Positions 1-11,150 of a DNA stretch of 64,000 nucleotides are shown piece by piece. The DNA comes from Bolinopsis microptera (taxonomy: Eukaryota; Ctenophora; Tentaculata; Lobata; Bolinopsidae): the NCBI RefSeq assembly GCF_026151205.1, contig NC_087074.1, positions 17,210,712 to 17,274,711 on the forward strand, in the 5' to 3' direction. Below the pieces are notes generated by a model. The model made no database searches, was not told the origin of the DNA, and saw nothing but the letters and a program-made list of their open reading frames with translations. The position numbers and the translations under genes were made by a program. Numbering within the stretch: the stretch's first letter is position 1; every line of letters begins with the position of its first letter.

Positions 1-1447
1 ACTTCCCCTATTTTGGGCAAAATATGTGTGGTGATGATGAAGATTTTTCTCAATACAAAGTGTATAAAACTTATCTGAGTGACTGCGATAAAAGAATTTA
101 AGAAAATCAATAATATTAATCTAACAACAATAGAGATTAAGATCAGATGGAACAAAATGCAGCCACCTAAATTGTTTGTGAGCCCACAAGCATTCTCTCC
201 ATTCTCTGGCGGTTGACACTTGACTTGATTGGTTCTTTGGCAAGAGCTGGGAAATTTGATCATTACAAATACCGTGCTGTAGATATTCAAGGCATGTGGA
301 CTAAGTGGATCGAGAATAATTGACTTGAAAGTGAGTGTTAATGTTGAGAATTCTCAAGATGATGATAGTGATTGGTAAGGTGGATAAAGTCCCATAGATG
401 AGGTAGTATAACGAGTAGAAGACGATGGAACTTGGAAGGAAGTGACAGGGAGATGAGTAGGGAGTAGGGAGAGCACTGTATTAAATCAGATATTTATGAA
501 AGCTCCCTGATGGCAAGTTGTGCACGACAGTGCAGCGAAAAGCAGTGATGCTGTCATTTAAAAAAAAGCTAAGTGATTATACTGAATAATAGAAACGGTG
601 AATTCAGCAAATAGCAACTTCGAAATAATTTAGAATATGAACTCATTAAATATTTCAAAATGGCCACAACCCCTTTTAATAATTTTGTTTCTCTAATTCA
701 GTTGAATTTTACATCTTTAACAGTGTGACCGTAGAGGATCCATGACAACAAATTCAGTATCAAGCAATCACGATATATCATGGCGACGATAAATAGTAGG
801 TTGAATGTAGATCTGACTTTTGAGGGATGAAGCAAATGAAAGGATCAAATTACACATCGAAACAATAGCGCTCGATTTTCATACTACTGACTACGGTGTA
901 AATTAGAAAAAATATGCGCGGCGTACTTTACATTTTAATTGAATTCTAAAATAATTTTTGGTCATAACTTTATTAAATACATTTAAGTTATTTATTTTTT
1001 TAATCATGAAGCATTTTTTCTATAAATATACATAATGACAATTGACAGTAGCACCAAACCTGAAGCAAATGCCAAAAAGGGTACAAATTTTGAACACTTT
1101 TTTTAAATTTTTTGACCAACAAAATTCTTAAATATAGCTATTATGTATTATATTAATTTTAATATCATTAAATTTGTACATAGTTAGTTTTATTGTTTAT
1201 TATCATGAATTCACTGTCATGAAAATGTTCCTATATGCCAACAAAAGCAACTTGCTAAAAATATTTGAAAACATGGTTTTTTTGGCAAAACTCATTTTTT
1301 TTAAAACTTTTACTTAAACAAGGAAACTTAATTAAACCATTTCACATTTTAAAAAAGCTATTTTCAATGAACTCTACGGTCAAAAATACGCAATAAAATA
1401 GTAGAATTAAAAATTTATTTGTAGTCTCTATTGAAGGTTTATAATCT
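1..1447. other. A+T-rich noncoding stretch
   Basis: I see no supported gene. Around 240-410 there are short open pieces ending in an Asp-rich tail just before a TAA, which could be the decayed end of a transposon protein, but they do not join into one frame. The rest is A/T-rich sequence without clear repeats. Confidence 0.5.
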
Positions 1448-1455
1448 ATCAAAAC

Positions 1456-1538
1456 TTACCTGAGGACCCCAGGCTATTATGTTCATTAACATATGAATAA
1501 AGATTTGGCGGAATGACAGGCTGAGCGCGGCCCAGTAA
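1456..1538 (-). mobile_element. 83-bp MITE, copy 1 (8-bp target duplication)
   Basis: The element runs from TTACCTGAGG to CCCAGTAA and is flanked by perfect 8-bp direct repeats atcaaaac at 1448-1455 and 1539-1546. The same core (GGCTGAGCGCGG read inverted, CGGAATGACAGG, AGGCTATTAT) recurs at 11679-11769 and 11901-11982, each time with a different perfect 8-bp duplication. The ends form short imperfect inverted repeats (TTACC/TTACTGGG). An 8-bp duplication is typical of hAT-type transposition; the superfamily is inferred. No coding capacity. Confidence 0.8.
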
Positions 1539-1878
1539 ATCAAAACGCGCGCCGAGTTGGACTCGTCGAAATGACAGTTTGTGGCCGTCTGGCCGAGCAA
1601 ATATTTTACGAGTATCACCCGTTTATTGTAGGCTTACAACCTCCCTGTAAATGTACTGTACTTTGCAAATGCAAAGTTCAAACATAAAACCATGCTTGAT
1701 GCGGTCGAAATTTATTAAGATAAGTACTTTTTTAATCATTATTAGCTACAATTATGAATGACTTAAAATTTTAATTTTTTATTGCTTGGTTCAGTGAATT
1801 ATTCCACTTTTATGCTATTACTAGGTAAACACTTATGCTTTTGGGTTAACACGGAAATCATAATTACCAGAAACATTT

Positions 1879-2077
1879 GTAGCGCTATGCGCTACTGGGC
1901 CGCGCCTCGACGAGATGCGAAGGATTGACAATGGAGCCAATTCTTTAAACTGGCTTACTTATACTACTTAAAGGGTGTTTATAAATTTTATTTTGTTTTA
2001 CTATTTTTATATAGGGTAATTGTTATATTATGTGTATATTGTTTGAATAATTTTTCCTAATTGACATCGTGAATCAA
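1879..2077 (+). mobile_element. Short hairpin-ended element, copy 1 (11-bp target duplication)
   Basis: The element starts with the perfect hairpin GTAGCGC-TAT-GCGCTAC and ends at about TTGACATCGTGAATCAA. It is flanked by 11-bp direct repeats cagaaacattt at 1868-1878 and 2078-2088. A shorter relative (12867-12963) has the same start, the shared core CGAGATGCGAAGGATTGACA and its own perfect 11-bp duplication. Duplications of 9-11 bp occur with Mutator-like elements, but a retroposon cannot be excluded. Confidence 0.7.
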
Positions 2078-2226
2078 CAGAAACATTTGCTTCGTTGTTA
2101 GATGAATGTCAAAAAAGATCTCTGCAGTTGTCTGATTATTAGTTGTTCATAAGTTTTAAACATTTTTGCGTTTTGAGATATTATATTGATGCCAACAAGA
2201 ATAGAAATGGTTTCGATGTTTTTGAT

Positions 2227-5200
2227 ATGAAGAAGGTTTTGTATTTTATAGAATTTTATCAAGCTAATCACATCTTGTTCCTTTTTAACATAACAAAGGA
2301 AAACCAGCCGATTGAAGATCCTGATACTCTATACAAGGTCGGTAAAAATTATGTTAATTTGTGTCCACAGGTTTTGAATAAAAAATATGATATTGATAGT
2401 TATTGTAAATATTGATTATTCACAAATTGTTTGTAACGTATCATTGATAACATATTTAACAATGTGTTGTAAATTTTCCCTTGACAGACGACAACATTTC
2501 TTGAACGATGCATCCATTCAGTGGTGTAGCGACCATTGTAATTGTGTTCATTAGGTGTATTATGGCTGGGATTTGTAACAATTAATCTATCATTTTAACA
2601 ACAATATTATTTAAGGAGGTGTTAGAATATGCTGAAATTTTTGGACCAGTATGCACACTTAATCTTAAAATTGACAAGGTAAGTTTTTGATAAAATTTAA
2701 ATTTGATTGCCATTACAATTAATAATAATATCATAATAAATGTAAGTAAACATCTGATAATAAACTTCAAGTCTGAACCAGTATAGCCCAAGATGCTCTA
2801 TTAACAAATAAAAAGAACTTGCAGGTTCATGGTCCTTTAAACGTGCATACTTACAACATAGTCCATACCGATCTAGCTATAATTCTACGACACAAATTTT
2901 ATCAATTAAATAATATCAACATGATCGGAAATATGTAAGGGGAATTTATTTTCAATTCTTTTACTGCTGGCTGCAACTTATATCAATGGCTTCCAAATTG
3001 GTGATTTTACTTCGGTGGCGTATCGTTGCCTATTGCCCCCTCCCTCCCCCGCTAAAAAAGCGCCCCCCCCCCCCCCCCCCTATTGGCACCCCCTCACATC
3101 TTAAGTAGAACGTAAAATTGGACAGATTAGGTGATTTTAGAGGGTCACGGTAAAAGCTCTAAAAAGTATGTTTCTTGATAAAAACGCGCAGTTTTGCTAG
3201 TACCCTTCGTTATGCCACTGCTTTACTTATTATTCCAACACATACAACTTTTTAAAATCTATATCAACGACTTGTCATCTCTCCTGAAATCTATTGGTGA
3301 TTATCCTATTCTAGCTGACGTCCTAATATCACATCTGCTCTGGGCTGACGATCTTGTCCTACTTGCCCAAAGTCCCAAGGCCTTGCAAAACAATATAAAC
3401 ATCCTATTCGACTTCTGTAACTCTATGGGCCTTGAAGTAAACATTAAAAAAACCAAAATTGTCATATTCTGCCCTCCTAAAAGAAAACAATCCTATGAAA
3501 CATTCATTTTGGGAGGCCAGCCCATCCAACACACCGAAAAATACTGCTATCTTGTAGGGACTACCGGTGGGTGATGAATAATTGAGAATCCAACAGGATC
3601 TTGTTCTCTTCATTGTGCTGATTCCGGGAAGCATTCGTTTTACGCTCTAATCCTATTAAAAATCGAGATATCGGTCATTGAAAAATGAGTAATTATAGGC
3701 CTGTCAATGATTGCAGCCCAATTAAGAGCTGATCAGTTGCAGCTACTTGAGCCATATAAGGGATAACTGAAGTCACGTGACCGCCAATCCTATCACGTGA
3801 CCTTGATTCGTAAATCCTTGGTCACGTGATCACATTCGTAACGTGTCGAATGCTGACTAGGATATCTCGTGACGTCACCAGAGCTCAAGCTTCCTGACCA
3901 GGCCTTATATGGAATAATATAGTGTATCACGTGTAATTTGATCCAATTAAGAGGAGTTGCGCAATTATCGCAGCATCTCGATCTGGTACCCAGCAGGCAG
4001 CTGGGCCAGAGATTTTAAAGATAAAATAGAAGGATTTTTTGTTAAGGTAAATCGAAGCGAAAATCATGTAACCCTATGTTTTTGATGACGCTGAACACGA
4101 TAAAACTGGTTATAATGTTCATACTTCAGGGGAAATTGCTTTAAAATGCAATTGAATGTCATATCATCAATTTATTATGAGCTGAGCAGCTTATCGGTTG
4201 GTTATACTGCATACTGCAGCATCTCTGCGAATCCTTATAATTGTAAACAACGAAGCCTGTACTTCTCAGGTTGTGTGCGTGGTTATGCTGTTATGAGACT
4301 TGAAATTAAGACCTCTTTTGAAAAATTGTTATACTAATAATCAACATCGATAATTTATTAATGTTAATGTGCGTAAATTGATCACGACTGTACTTGGTAC
4401 AGCAGGCTGCAGATCACCAGGTGGAAGCTGTTAAATTAGTCACGAATAAACTCAATATCATAAAATATAAAATGAGGCAGAATGCAGAAGGACAATCAAT
4501 CTTTTTTTCTTTAATTCAACTGCAGCTTGTTGAATTTCCTCTTTTTGCTGGCTCCTGGGTTTTTGAGCCGTTCGTCTGACACCACAATATGATGCCCGGC
4601 TTTCATATCCTCATCGGCGCATCTCAACTTTGCGTCCGTCATCAGTGCAACTGCTCTTTCAACAGCCTGCTGATGGCAGGGATATGGAGTCACCAAGGGT
4701 GTCTCAAGGTACTTATCGAACTGCTCAGGATCTGATGGGTGCGTCCTTATAATCGATGGTATGGTCACGGCAGCCCACTCGATCTCTCCTGAAATATAAA
4801 ATGCTAACCTTTAAATAAAATAAGATTTGATGTTTAATACTATCCGTATTAAGTTTTAAGCTAATTGCCTCGATCAATTCAAAGTTTTGAAACCAGATAC
4901 GTATCTCAATAAATGTATCAAATATCAATGGCCGATGTCACCTTTTCGAGAACTATTTATAGCAGAGACGGTTTAAATAATTGTTACGCAGTAGATTTAA
5001 TTTCAAATGAACTTACTGCACCCAGTTTTAAAACAGAGACCAAATAAATGATACGGTTTGAAAGACTTAGTCTTTCTCACCGGATCTTTATCCTCGATGT
5101 CAGTGTTGTAAATAACAAGGTCAAGGTAAGATTTAGCATTTCTGTTAATCTCTGGCTTGCAAAATATCCGCGGTTTTCCATTAGGGCGTACTGGCCGGTT

Positions 5201-8200
5201 CATGCCCTTCTGCTCTAGCTCTATGAGCTGAATGCAGAGAGCTACGCCCTTTTCTCGAAAAGCTCTATCAGCGTCACCTTGAGTGTGTCTGAGAAAGATT
5301 TCACTGTACAGTTACATATAAGCGTCTAACTAGCACTTACTTGTTCAAGTTGGAAGATGAAAAGAACTCAGTTCGGCTGTAAACTTCAAGGGAGCTGAAA
5401 TGGGCGACCATTTTTTCTGCAGCTAGCGATATTTGTTCCATTACGTGCAATGGTCGTTCTTCTTTGTGAAACATAAAAAACCGAAGAACATCCTTGTTCG
5501 ACGGCGGTTGGCTTGGAAGGGTAGTTATAGTTCCGTTTATGTACTCAGACAACTTCATTGTTAAATCAAGAAAGCTTTTTTAGAAATGATCACTCCATAT
5601 TATAATCCAAGTTTTCTCTAAGACCGCCCACGTGCAAATTGAGACAACTGTCAACATTTCATTTAGGGTTGCCATGGTTAACTGTGCGATTACTACGCAA
5701 TTGCACGCTCATTTTAATTTGCTGTAATGTTGCCAAATAATGAGTGCCCACGTGTAAATTGCGCGAAAAATAAGAATTTGCAATAAGCAACGGCTTTGTT
5801 GTTATATTATTTGTAGATATCTGACTCTGTATTTGTTAAACTGAAACTTTATCAAATATTCGGAAAAATAATTCCTTCGTCTTTTCAACCTGAGATCTGT
5901 CCCATAACAGCATAAGTATAACCACACACACAACCTGAGAAGTACAGGCTTCGTTGTTTACAATTATAAGGATTCGCAGAGATGCTGCAGTATGCAGTAT
6001 AACCAACCGATAAGCTGCTCAGCTCATAATAAATTGATGACATGCAATTGCATTTAAAGCAATTTGCCCTGAAGTATGAACATTATAACCAGTTTTATCG
6101 TGTTCAGCGTCATCAAAAACATAGGGTTACATGATTTTCGCTTCGATTTACCTTAACAAAAAATCCTTCTATTTTATCTTTAAAATCTCTGGCTCAGCTG
6201 CCTGCTGGGTACCAGATCGAGATGCTGCGATAATTGCGCAACTCCTCTTAATTGGATCAAATTACACGTGATACACTATATTATTCCATATAAGGCCTGG
6301 TCAGGAAGCTTGAGCTCTGGTGACGTCACGAGATATCCTAGTCAGCATTCGACACGTTACGAATGTGATCACGCGACCAAGGATTTACGAATCAAGGTCA
6401 CGTGATAGGATTGGCGGTCACGTGACTTCAGTTATCCCTTATATGGCTCAAGTAGCTGCAACTGATCAGCTCTTAATTGGGCTGCAATCATTGACAGGCC
6501 TATAATTACTCATTTTTCAATGACCGATATCTCGATTTTTAATAGGATTAGAGCGTAAAACGAATGCTTCCCGGAATCAGCACAATGAAGAGAACAAGAT
6601 CCTGTTGGATTCTCAATTATTCATCACCCACCGGTAGTCCCTACTATCTTGGCATTATATTCCACAGAAATGGATCTTTTACAGCAGCAAATACTGAACT
6701 GAGGGCCAAGGCTCTCCGTGCTCTCTATGGCCTCAAAGGCAATATCGTCAAGGATGCCCTCTCTCACCGTTCCCTAAACATTCTATTTGACTCTCTAATA
6801 AAACCGATACTGCTCTATGGCTGCCAAATCTTATGTCCTCACTCAAAAACCATGAGATACCTCTCCAAAACAGATAGCAAAGCCAACCCCCAGCATACTC
6901 TCAGGTACATCTCACAAGACCACTATGAAAGATTCCACCTTAAGTTTATCAAGTGGTCCTTGTCTGTCCATTCAAAAGCATCAAATATAGGCTGCTGGGG
7001 CGAAAGTGGGCGCCACCCCCTCTTCTTTCAAGCCTGCAAACTTGCAATAGATTTCTACAGTCGCCTTGAAAGCACTGAAAATGAACTTCTCTCCGCTGCA
7101 TTTCACGAGCAGATTATGCTGGGCCTTCCTTGGTACACCAGCATCTCTAATCTTCTCACCAAATATAACTTCCCCACTCATCCTCTTCAAAATCCAAGCT
7201 CTCTACCCAAATCAGTCACAACATGAGGGACGAATTTGTGGATACTTGGAAATCTGCCAAGGCATCCTCACCTAAATTAGAATTCTACAATCAAATTAAA
7301 CATGATTTTGAACCAGAAACATACTTAGGAGTGGTTAAGATCCCCGATGCTCGGAAAAGCTTAACAAGGTTTCGTATTAGCTGCCACAATCTTTACATTG
7401 AGAGGGGCCGTTACGAAACCCCCCTAGTACCAAGAGAACATCGATGGTGCACTTTTTGCTTTTTCAGCAAGGGGCTTAAGCCTATTGAGGACGAAATTCA
7501 TGTTCTAACTGACTGTTTACTCTGCTCCTCAGTTAGAGAAAAATTTAACTTCCATCCCAAAAATATTACTGACCTAGCCGGTTTGCTATCCGATAAAACA
7601 CTAGACCCTACAAAATTTACTGCCACAGCAAGAGCAATCCACTCAATTCTCTCTGTGAACGAAAATTTTACAGCCTACTATAAGAGCCCAGATTTCCACT
7701 CAAATACTGGCCAATGCATAATGCTATAGGACCTCAAAAATAGTATTATAAGACATTTCTATTTTATCCCTACACATTTGTAAATAACTAGAATTGTGTA
7801 ACCTTAAATTATTTCAGAATTATAACTATTGTGAATTCAATAAAATAATTATCACTTTTGTATCCTTGTATCCTTGTATCCTTGTATCCTTGTATCCTTG
7901 TATCCTTGTATCCTTGTATCCTACAACATGGATGTCATCCCATAAACAGTTGATAAAAGTTGTATGAGGAATTGAGGAAGCAAGTTGATAATTTTCAAAA
8001 AATTGTGTTTGGGACTTTTAAATGTTTTTTATTAGGTCAAAGTATCTGGTAGATCTTACGTAACCAGCATGATGTTGTTGGCACCAAATTTAATCCGTTT
8101 CTAATGATAATTTTAATTCATTTCAGAACCAAAAGCCTTATTATATTTTAAAGTACTTCTCACATGAGAGCTGTGATGATGCAATTTCTAATTTGGCAGT

Positions 8201-9074
8201 GGCTCTCAACAGTTCTGGTATCCGCTGCAACTTAAAACCTATCAAAAGTGGTAATGGAATCCACAACAATTCTCCCCTTCTACTTCACCAGTGCAGCAAC
8301 TTACTGAATAACTTTGTGGGATTTTCAAACTGGTCTCTTGTTGTAGCTGGAAGGGATGTTGTTGTAACTCCTGATATCACTGTTTCTATTTCAGGTATTT
8401 CAGATGACTGTGTACTTTCTAAATATTATGATCTTTACTTTAGCACAACACGTTTACATTACTCTTCCCCCAAACACTGCGGTAAATCAGGGTTTTACTG
8501 TAGTAGTTCAATTTGCAGAAATTTGATGTAACACCCAATTAATGTTTGATAATGTGTTTCAACTGAACTAATCTATTTCAGTTGAGATAAACATCCCTCA
8601 ATTTGACATCACTGCCACTGGCTTTGGAAAATACAGCTGTGGAGAAGCTCAGTTATCCTTAAAATCGAAAGGAACGAAACTGTCAGTTGCCAATAAGATG
8701 GCATATGCTCGCGCATGTTCAGATGCATTCTCAACTCTTGCAGTTGTTATATTACCCTCTGGGAAGTGTTACGTCGCTCATATTGATACCACTGAAAATA
8801 TACATCTGGACTTCGAGGTAAAACAGATCAAGAAAGATGCTGTAGCATCGATCCCATTTTTGATCTGAGTTTCAATACCTTGTAAAGTTTTCCGCTGTTG
8901 AAAATTCAGCCGTGGTAGGATTAATTAAAGATATCAATTGTATCAGGTATCTGTACTTTGCAATCCTTTATCAGTTACAGTACTTCCAATCAGGTTAACG
9001 AGGTTGACGAAACAGCAGATTTAGATATGTCGGAAATGCTTGACCTATTACTTTCACAGCCCGGGGATGATTGA
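2227..9074 (+). CDS. RDM1: RAD52 motif-containing protein 1-like (RDM1), seven exons
   Basis: Exons that I can connect: 2227-2337, 2616-2678, 2825-2934, 8036-8059, 8127-8394, 8582-8817 and 8994-9074, about 297 residues (vertebrate RDM1 is about 284). Exons 1-4 give an RRM-like fold: strand HILFLFNI, helix ending AEIFGPV, strand CTLNLKI, helix TDLAIILRHKFYQLN and strand VKVSG. Exons 5-6 match the RDM1-specific part: CSNLLNNFVGFSNWS, VEINIPQFDITATGFG, ARACSDAFSTLAVVILPSGK. RDM1 is a nuclear RNA/DNA-binding protein linked to the response to DNA damage. Splice phases agree except that exon 3 ends in phase 2 while the 24-nt exon 4 reads in phase 0; a missed exon or a one-base error could explain this. 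Exon 6 can also read on to a stop at 8866. Start ATG 2227 is the first in frame with strand 1; upstream coding cannot be excluded. AATAAA near 9509. Confidence 0.72.
3061..3080. repeat. Poly-C tract
   Basis: A run of C (from about 3062) in the third RDM1 intron, just after another C-rich stretch. Its length is likely to vary. Confidence 0.8.
3200..3554 (+). pseudogene. LINE reverse transcriptase fragment (5' part)
   Basis: Reading FKIYINDLSSLLKS then LLWADDLVLLAQ, the YxDD-type motif (here WADD) of non-LTR reverse transcriptase, and the following palm/thumb motif GLEVNIKKTK. The frame ends when it enters the hAT-like terminal repeat at 3555. No start codon of its own; the N-terminal endonuclease and fingers are missing. 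Confidence 0.85.
3555..6643. mobile_element. hAT-like foldback transposon with 741-bp inverted arms
   Basis: The arms 3555-4295 and 5903-6643 are nearly perfect inverted copies beginning TAGGGACTACCGGTGGGTG. The element is flanked by a perfect 8-bp direct repeat CTATCTTG at 3547-3554 and 6644-6651, and removing it restores the LINE reading frame. An 8-bp duplication with 5'-TAGGG ends fits the hAT superfamily. No hAT transposase is seen. The 1.6-kb unique centre holds a spliced minus-strand gene (4511-5558), so this may be a foldback element with cargo. Confidence 0.9.
4511..5558 (-). CDS. Three-exon protein carried inside the hAT-like element, function unknown
   Basis: Exons on the minus strand: 5558-5341 (ATG at 5558; ends in phase 2 at gtaagt), 5303-5081 (acceptor tgtacag; ends phase 0 at gtgaga) and about 4783-4511. 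Frames join cleanly to give about 237 residues. The last exon holds PYPCHQQAVERAV, which resembles a PCHxQAVER block I recall from repeat-associated proteins of many invertebrates; that recollection is unverified. The C-terminus is basic (KKRKFNKLQLN). The acceptor of exon 3 is ambiguous by 3-5 nt (two AG sites). No transposase catalytic motif, signal peptide or membrane segment seen. It may be the element's own accessory gene or a captured host gene. Confidence 0.55.
6652..7729 (+). pseudogene. LINE reverse transcriptase C-terminal part, frame broken
   Basis: The first open part continues the reverse transcriptase (YLGIIFHRNGSFT, thumb region LYGCQILCPHS) to a TGA at 7224-7226. The second starts in the -1 frame at 7223 and holds the C-terminal Cys/His block (RWCTFC, then EIHVLTDC) typical of non-LTR elements. 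One shift separates them, so this copy is probably inactive. Confidence 0.8.
7851..7922 (+). repeat. TTGTATCC 8-bp repeats at the LINE 3' end
   Basis: About nine head-to-tail copies of TTGTATCC directly after the LINE's AATAAA and 3'UTR. CR1-type LINEs end in short 8-bp repeats instead of poly(A), so this marks the 3' terminus. Confidence 0.85.
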
Positions 9075-9822
9075 ATTACTGGTATATACTGTATATATTG
9101 TACGGACAACGGTAAGTTGTCTGAGTTAGCAACCCCCTAGTTTGTTGGGCAACTGCTCTCTCAATCATCAAAAATACCGGGCTAGAACTCCCTCCACCCC
9201 CCTCCACCCCCCTCCACCCCCTCTTACCTTCACACTCGAAATGTGCCCAAATTAACATTGCTCAGAATACGCACCATTTAGTAGCTGGATGGGTCGTACG
9301 ATAATTTTCTCAGCTCGCTACTGAATATGTACCTGGTCAACGTAATATTAACTATATATTTTCTTCGCTGAATAATGTGAATATTAATATCTAACTCTGA
9401 CATTTACACTGAGTTATAATCTGTATTCGAATATTAAGTCTTTTCACAGAATCGTTATTGACACTTAACATATTTTTTCTTTGGATTATTTTGAAGTTCG
9501 TAATTTGAATAAATTTTGTACGGTGAACTTTCCTCTAGTTTTTTGTAGATTGTTGTTGTTAATAGCGTAGATCGTGATGATGAAATGTAATTAAGTTGTA
9601 TTAAGTAATTAAGTTGTATCAAATACCCTAATATAATGTTTTTCTGTAATCGTGATTTTCATGGCGAGTTTAAAATGTAGTTTAAATGCGGTTCAAATTG
9701 AGTACAGTAATACCCCGATTTACCGCGGAGTTTGGGAGAAAGGAAAATCGGGGTTTTCCTGTATGCGGATTAGAAAAAGATTGTCTGTCATATAAACGAA
9801 TAACAAAACCCCTTTTTTAGCT
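9075..9822. other. Intergenic region between RDM1-like and GNAT genes
   Basis: No coding region. Bases 9137-9170 (CTAGTTTGTTGGGCAACTGC) are a diverged match to the outer arm of the foldback palindrome at 18413-19779, next to a short (CCTCCACCCCC)n run at 9190-9225. AATAAA at about 9509 could end the RDM1-like transcript. A polypyrimidine-AG (CCTTTTTTAG, 9811-9820) precedes the next ATG. Confidence 0.5.
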
Positions 9823-10347
9823 ATGAGCTCCAAGTTTTCCATCAGACTGTCCAAACTTTCAGACAAAGAAGATCTGATAGAACTAGTGAATGAAGTGTTT
9901 GAAAAGTGTGAGCGACATCTCTGGCTGGAGCCCCACCAGCGCCTCTCAGAGGAACGGTTCAACTCTCACCACAACAACAGGGAACTGATAGTTGCTGAAA
10001 TACCTGATGTTATTGTGGGATGTGTGGTAATGTCTACGGCTGCAGATGGTGTTAAAAAGTTCTCCATGTTAGTGATCAGGCCAGAGTATAGACGGTTAGG
10101 AGTGGGGAGGATGTTGGTTGATTTTGTGATAGAGTCTGCGAGAAGGGAGGGGTGTAAGTGTGTCAGGGTGGAGTCTATGTATACTTCTAATCAGCCTGAC
10201 CCTTGGAAACAGATTATAATCAAGTGGTACAAAAGTCTTGGGTTTCAATTTGTTAGAAATGCGGACTTTGCTGATCATTACCCAAATTTCGTTGAAAATC
10301 TAGCTGTTGAGATAACGTTTTCTATTTTTGAAAAATCACTCTTGTAA
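9823..10347 (+). CDS. GNAT-family N-acetyltransferase, copy 1
   Basis: Intronless frame of 174 residues. GNAT enzymes transfer the acetyl group of acetyl-CoA to a primary amine. The acetyl-CoA-binding motif A is visible at about residues 80-105: SMLVIRPEYRRLGVGRML, with the R-R-x-G-x-G pyrophosphate loop and preceding beta strand. A later WYKSLGFQFVRN fits motif B (aromatic then GF). No signal peptide or membrane segment, so probably cytosolic. ATG 9823 is the first in frame and lies 2 nt after a TTTTTTAG acceptor-like site. AATAAA follows at about 10418. It is paralogous along its whole length to the next gene, 266 bp downstream; both share SEERF/TEERF, QPDPWKQ and the ITFS.FEK C-terminus. 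The substrate cannot be told from sequence. Confidence 0.9.
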   Translation: MSSKFSIRLSKLSDKEDLIELVNEVFEKCERHLWLEPHQRLSEERFNSHHNNRELIVAEIPDVIVGCVVMSTAADGVKKFSMLVIRPEYRRLGVGRMLVDFVIESARREGCKCVRVESMYTSNQPDPWKQIIIKWYKSLGFQFVRNADFADHYPNFVENLAVEITFSIFEKSLL

Positions 10348-10613
10348 ATAATAAGTGTTAATTATACAGATTCCTTTCCTGTAATTGAGTAAAATTTTGG
10401 TCGAAAAGATTATGTTAATAAATATAACTTATGCAGATTGCAGTGACTAGTTTTATAATACTTTTTTATAATAATGTTTTTTAAAAAGAATTATGTGTAC
10501 GTAATGTAATTCAGTTTATTGAAGTTGAACTTTTTTGCGCGATTATAAACATTCACATCCTTTTCAAGTTGATCTTTATAATATTAAAATCCGTTTACAT
10601 GTGCAGGAATTAG

Positions 10614-11150
10614 ATGAACTTGATGGACAAGGTTCGCATCAGACCGAGTAAGCTGACAGATAGAGACACTCTGATGAAGATGGTTAATGAAGTATACGAA
10701 CAGTGTGAAGGGCACATCTGGATAGCACACCACCAGCGACTAACTGAGGAACGTTTCACAAGTTACCATAGCAACAAACAACTGTTAATTGCTGAGACAC
10801 GTGACACTTCAATAGTTGGGTGTGTTGGTATGTCTGATTGCGAGGGTAATGGAAGAGAATTGTCCATGTTGGTGGTGAAGCCGGATTGTCGTGGTCAGGG
10901 GATAGGACTACAGTTGGTAGAACATGTGATCAGTACTGCTAGGGGTGAACAATGTGAGTACGTCCGGTTAGAGCTGTTGTATCCTTCACATCAACCTGAC
11001 CCTTGGAAACAGAAGCTTAGAAAATGGTACGAGAGCATTGGGTTTCGGTTTGCTAGGAATGAAGATTTTAAACTACATTTTCCTGACGCAATACCTGATT
11101 TAGTTCAAGAAATCACATTTTCTGTCTTTGAAAAACCGTTAATTGAATAA
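10614..11150 (+). CDS. GNAT-family N-acetyltransferase, copy 2
   Basis: Intronless frame of 178 residues, a tandem paralogue of the gene at 9823-10347. Motif A reads SMLVVKPDCRGQGIGLQLVE with the Q/R-x-x-G-x-G/A signature (RGQGIG), followed by WYESIGFRFARN. Start ATG 10614 has another in-frame ATG three codons later; an acceptor-like GTGCAG ends 7 nt upstream. AATAAA overlaps the stop region (about 11147). The short intergenic distance and the acceptor-like site before each ATG would suit a trans-spliced operon, though two independent genes with 5'UTR introns are equally possible. Both copies keep intact motifs, so both are probably functional. Confidence 0.9.
   Translation: MNLMDKVRIRPSKLTDRDTLMKMVNEVYEQCEGHIWIAHHQRLTEERFTSYHSNKQLLIAETRDTSIVGCVGMSDCEGNGRELSMLVVKPDCRGQGIGLQLVEHVISTARGEQCEYVRLELLYPSHQPDPWKQKLRKWYESIGFRFARNEDFKLHFPDAIPDLVQEITFSVFEKPLIE

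Larger units (their letters stand above)
3200..7925 (+). mobile_element. 5'-truncated LINE (non-LTR retrotransposon), split by a DNA element
   Basis: The left part (about 3200-3554) and right part (6652-7925) join into one LINE once the element at 3555-6643 and one copy of its target duplication are removed. The left part has the reverse transcriptase catalytic block (WADDLVLLA) followed by LEVNIKKTKIVIF; the right part continues with YLGIIFHRNGSFT and the C-terminal region. The 5' end is missing, as in most dead copies. The 3' end is AATAAA followed by about nine copies of TTGTATCC; 8-bp terminal repeats are known for CR1-like LINEs. It sits in sense orientation in the third RDM1 intron. Confidence 0.85.
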
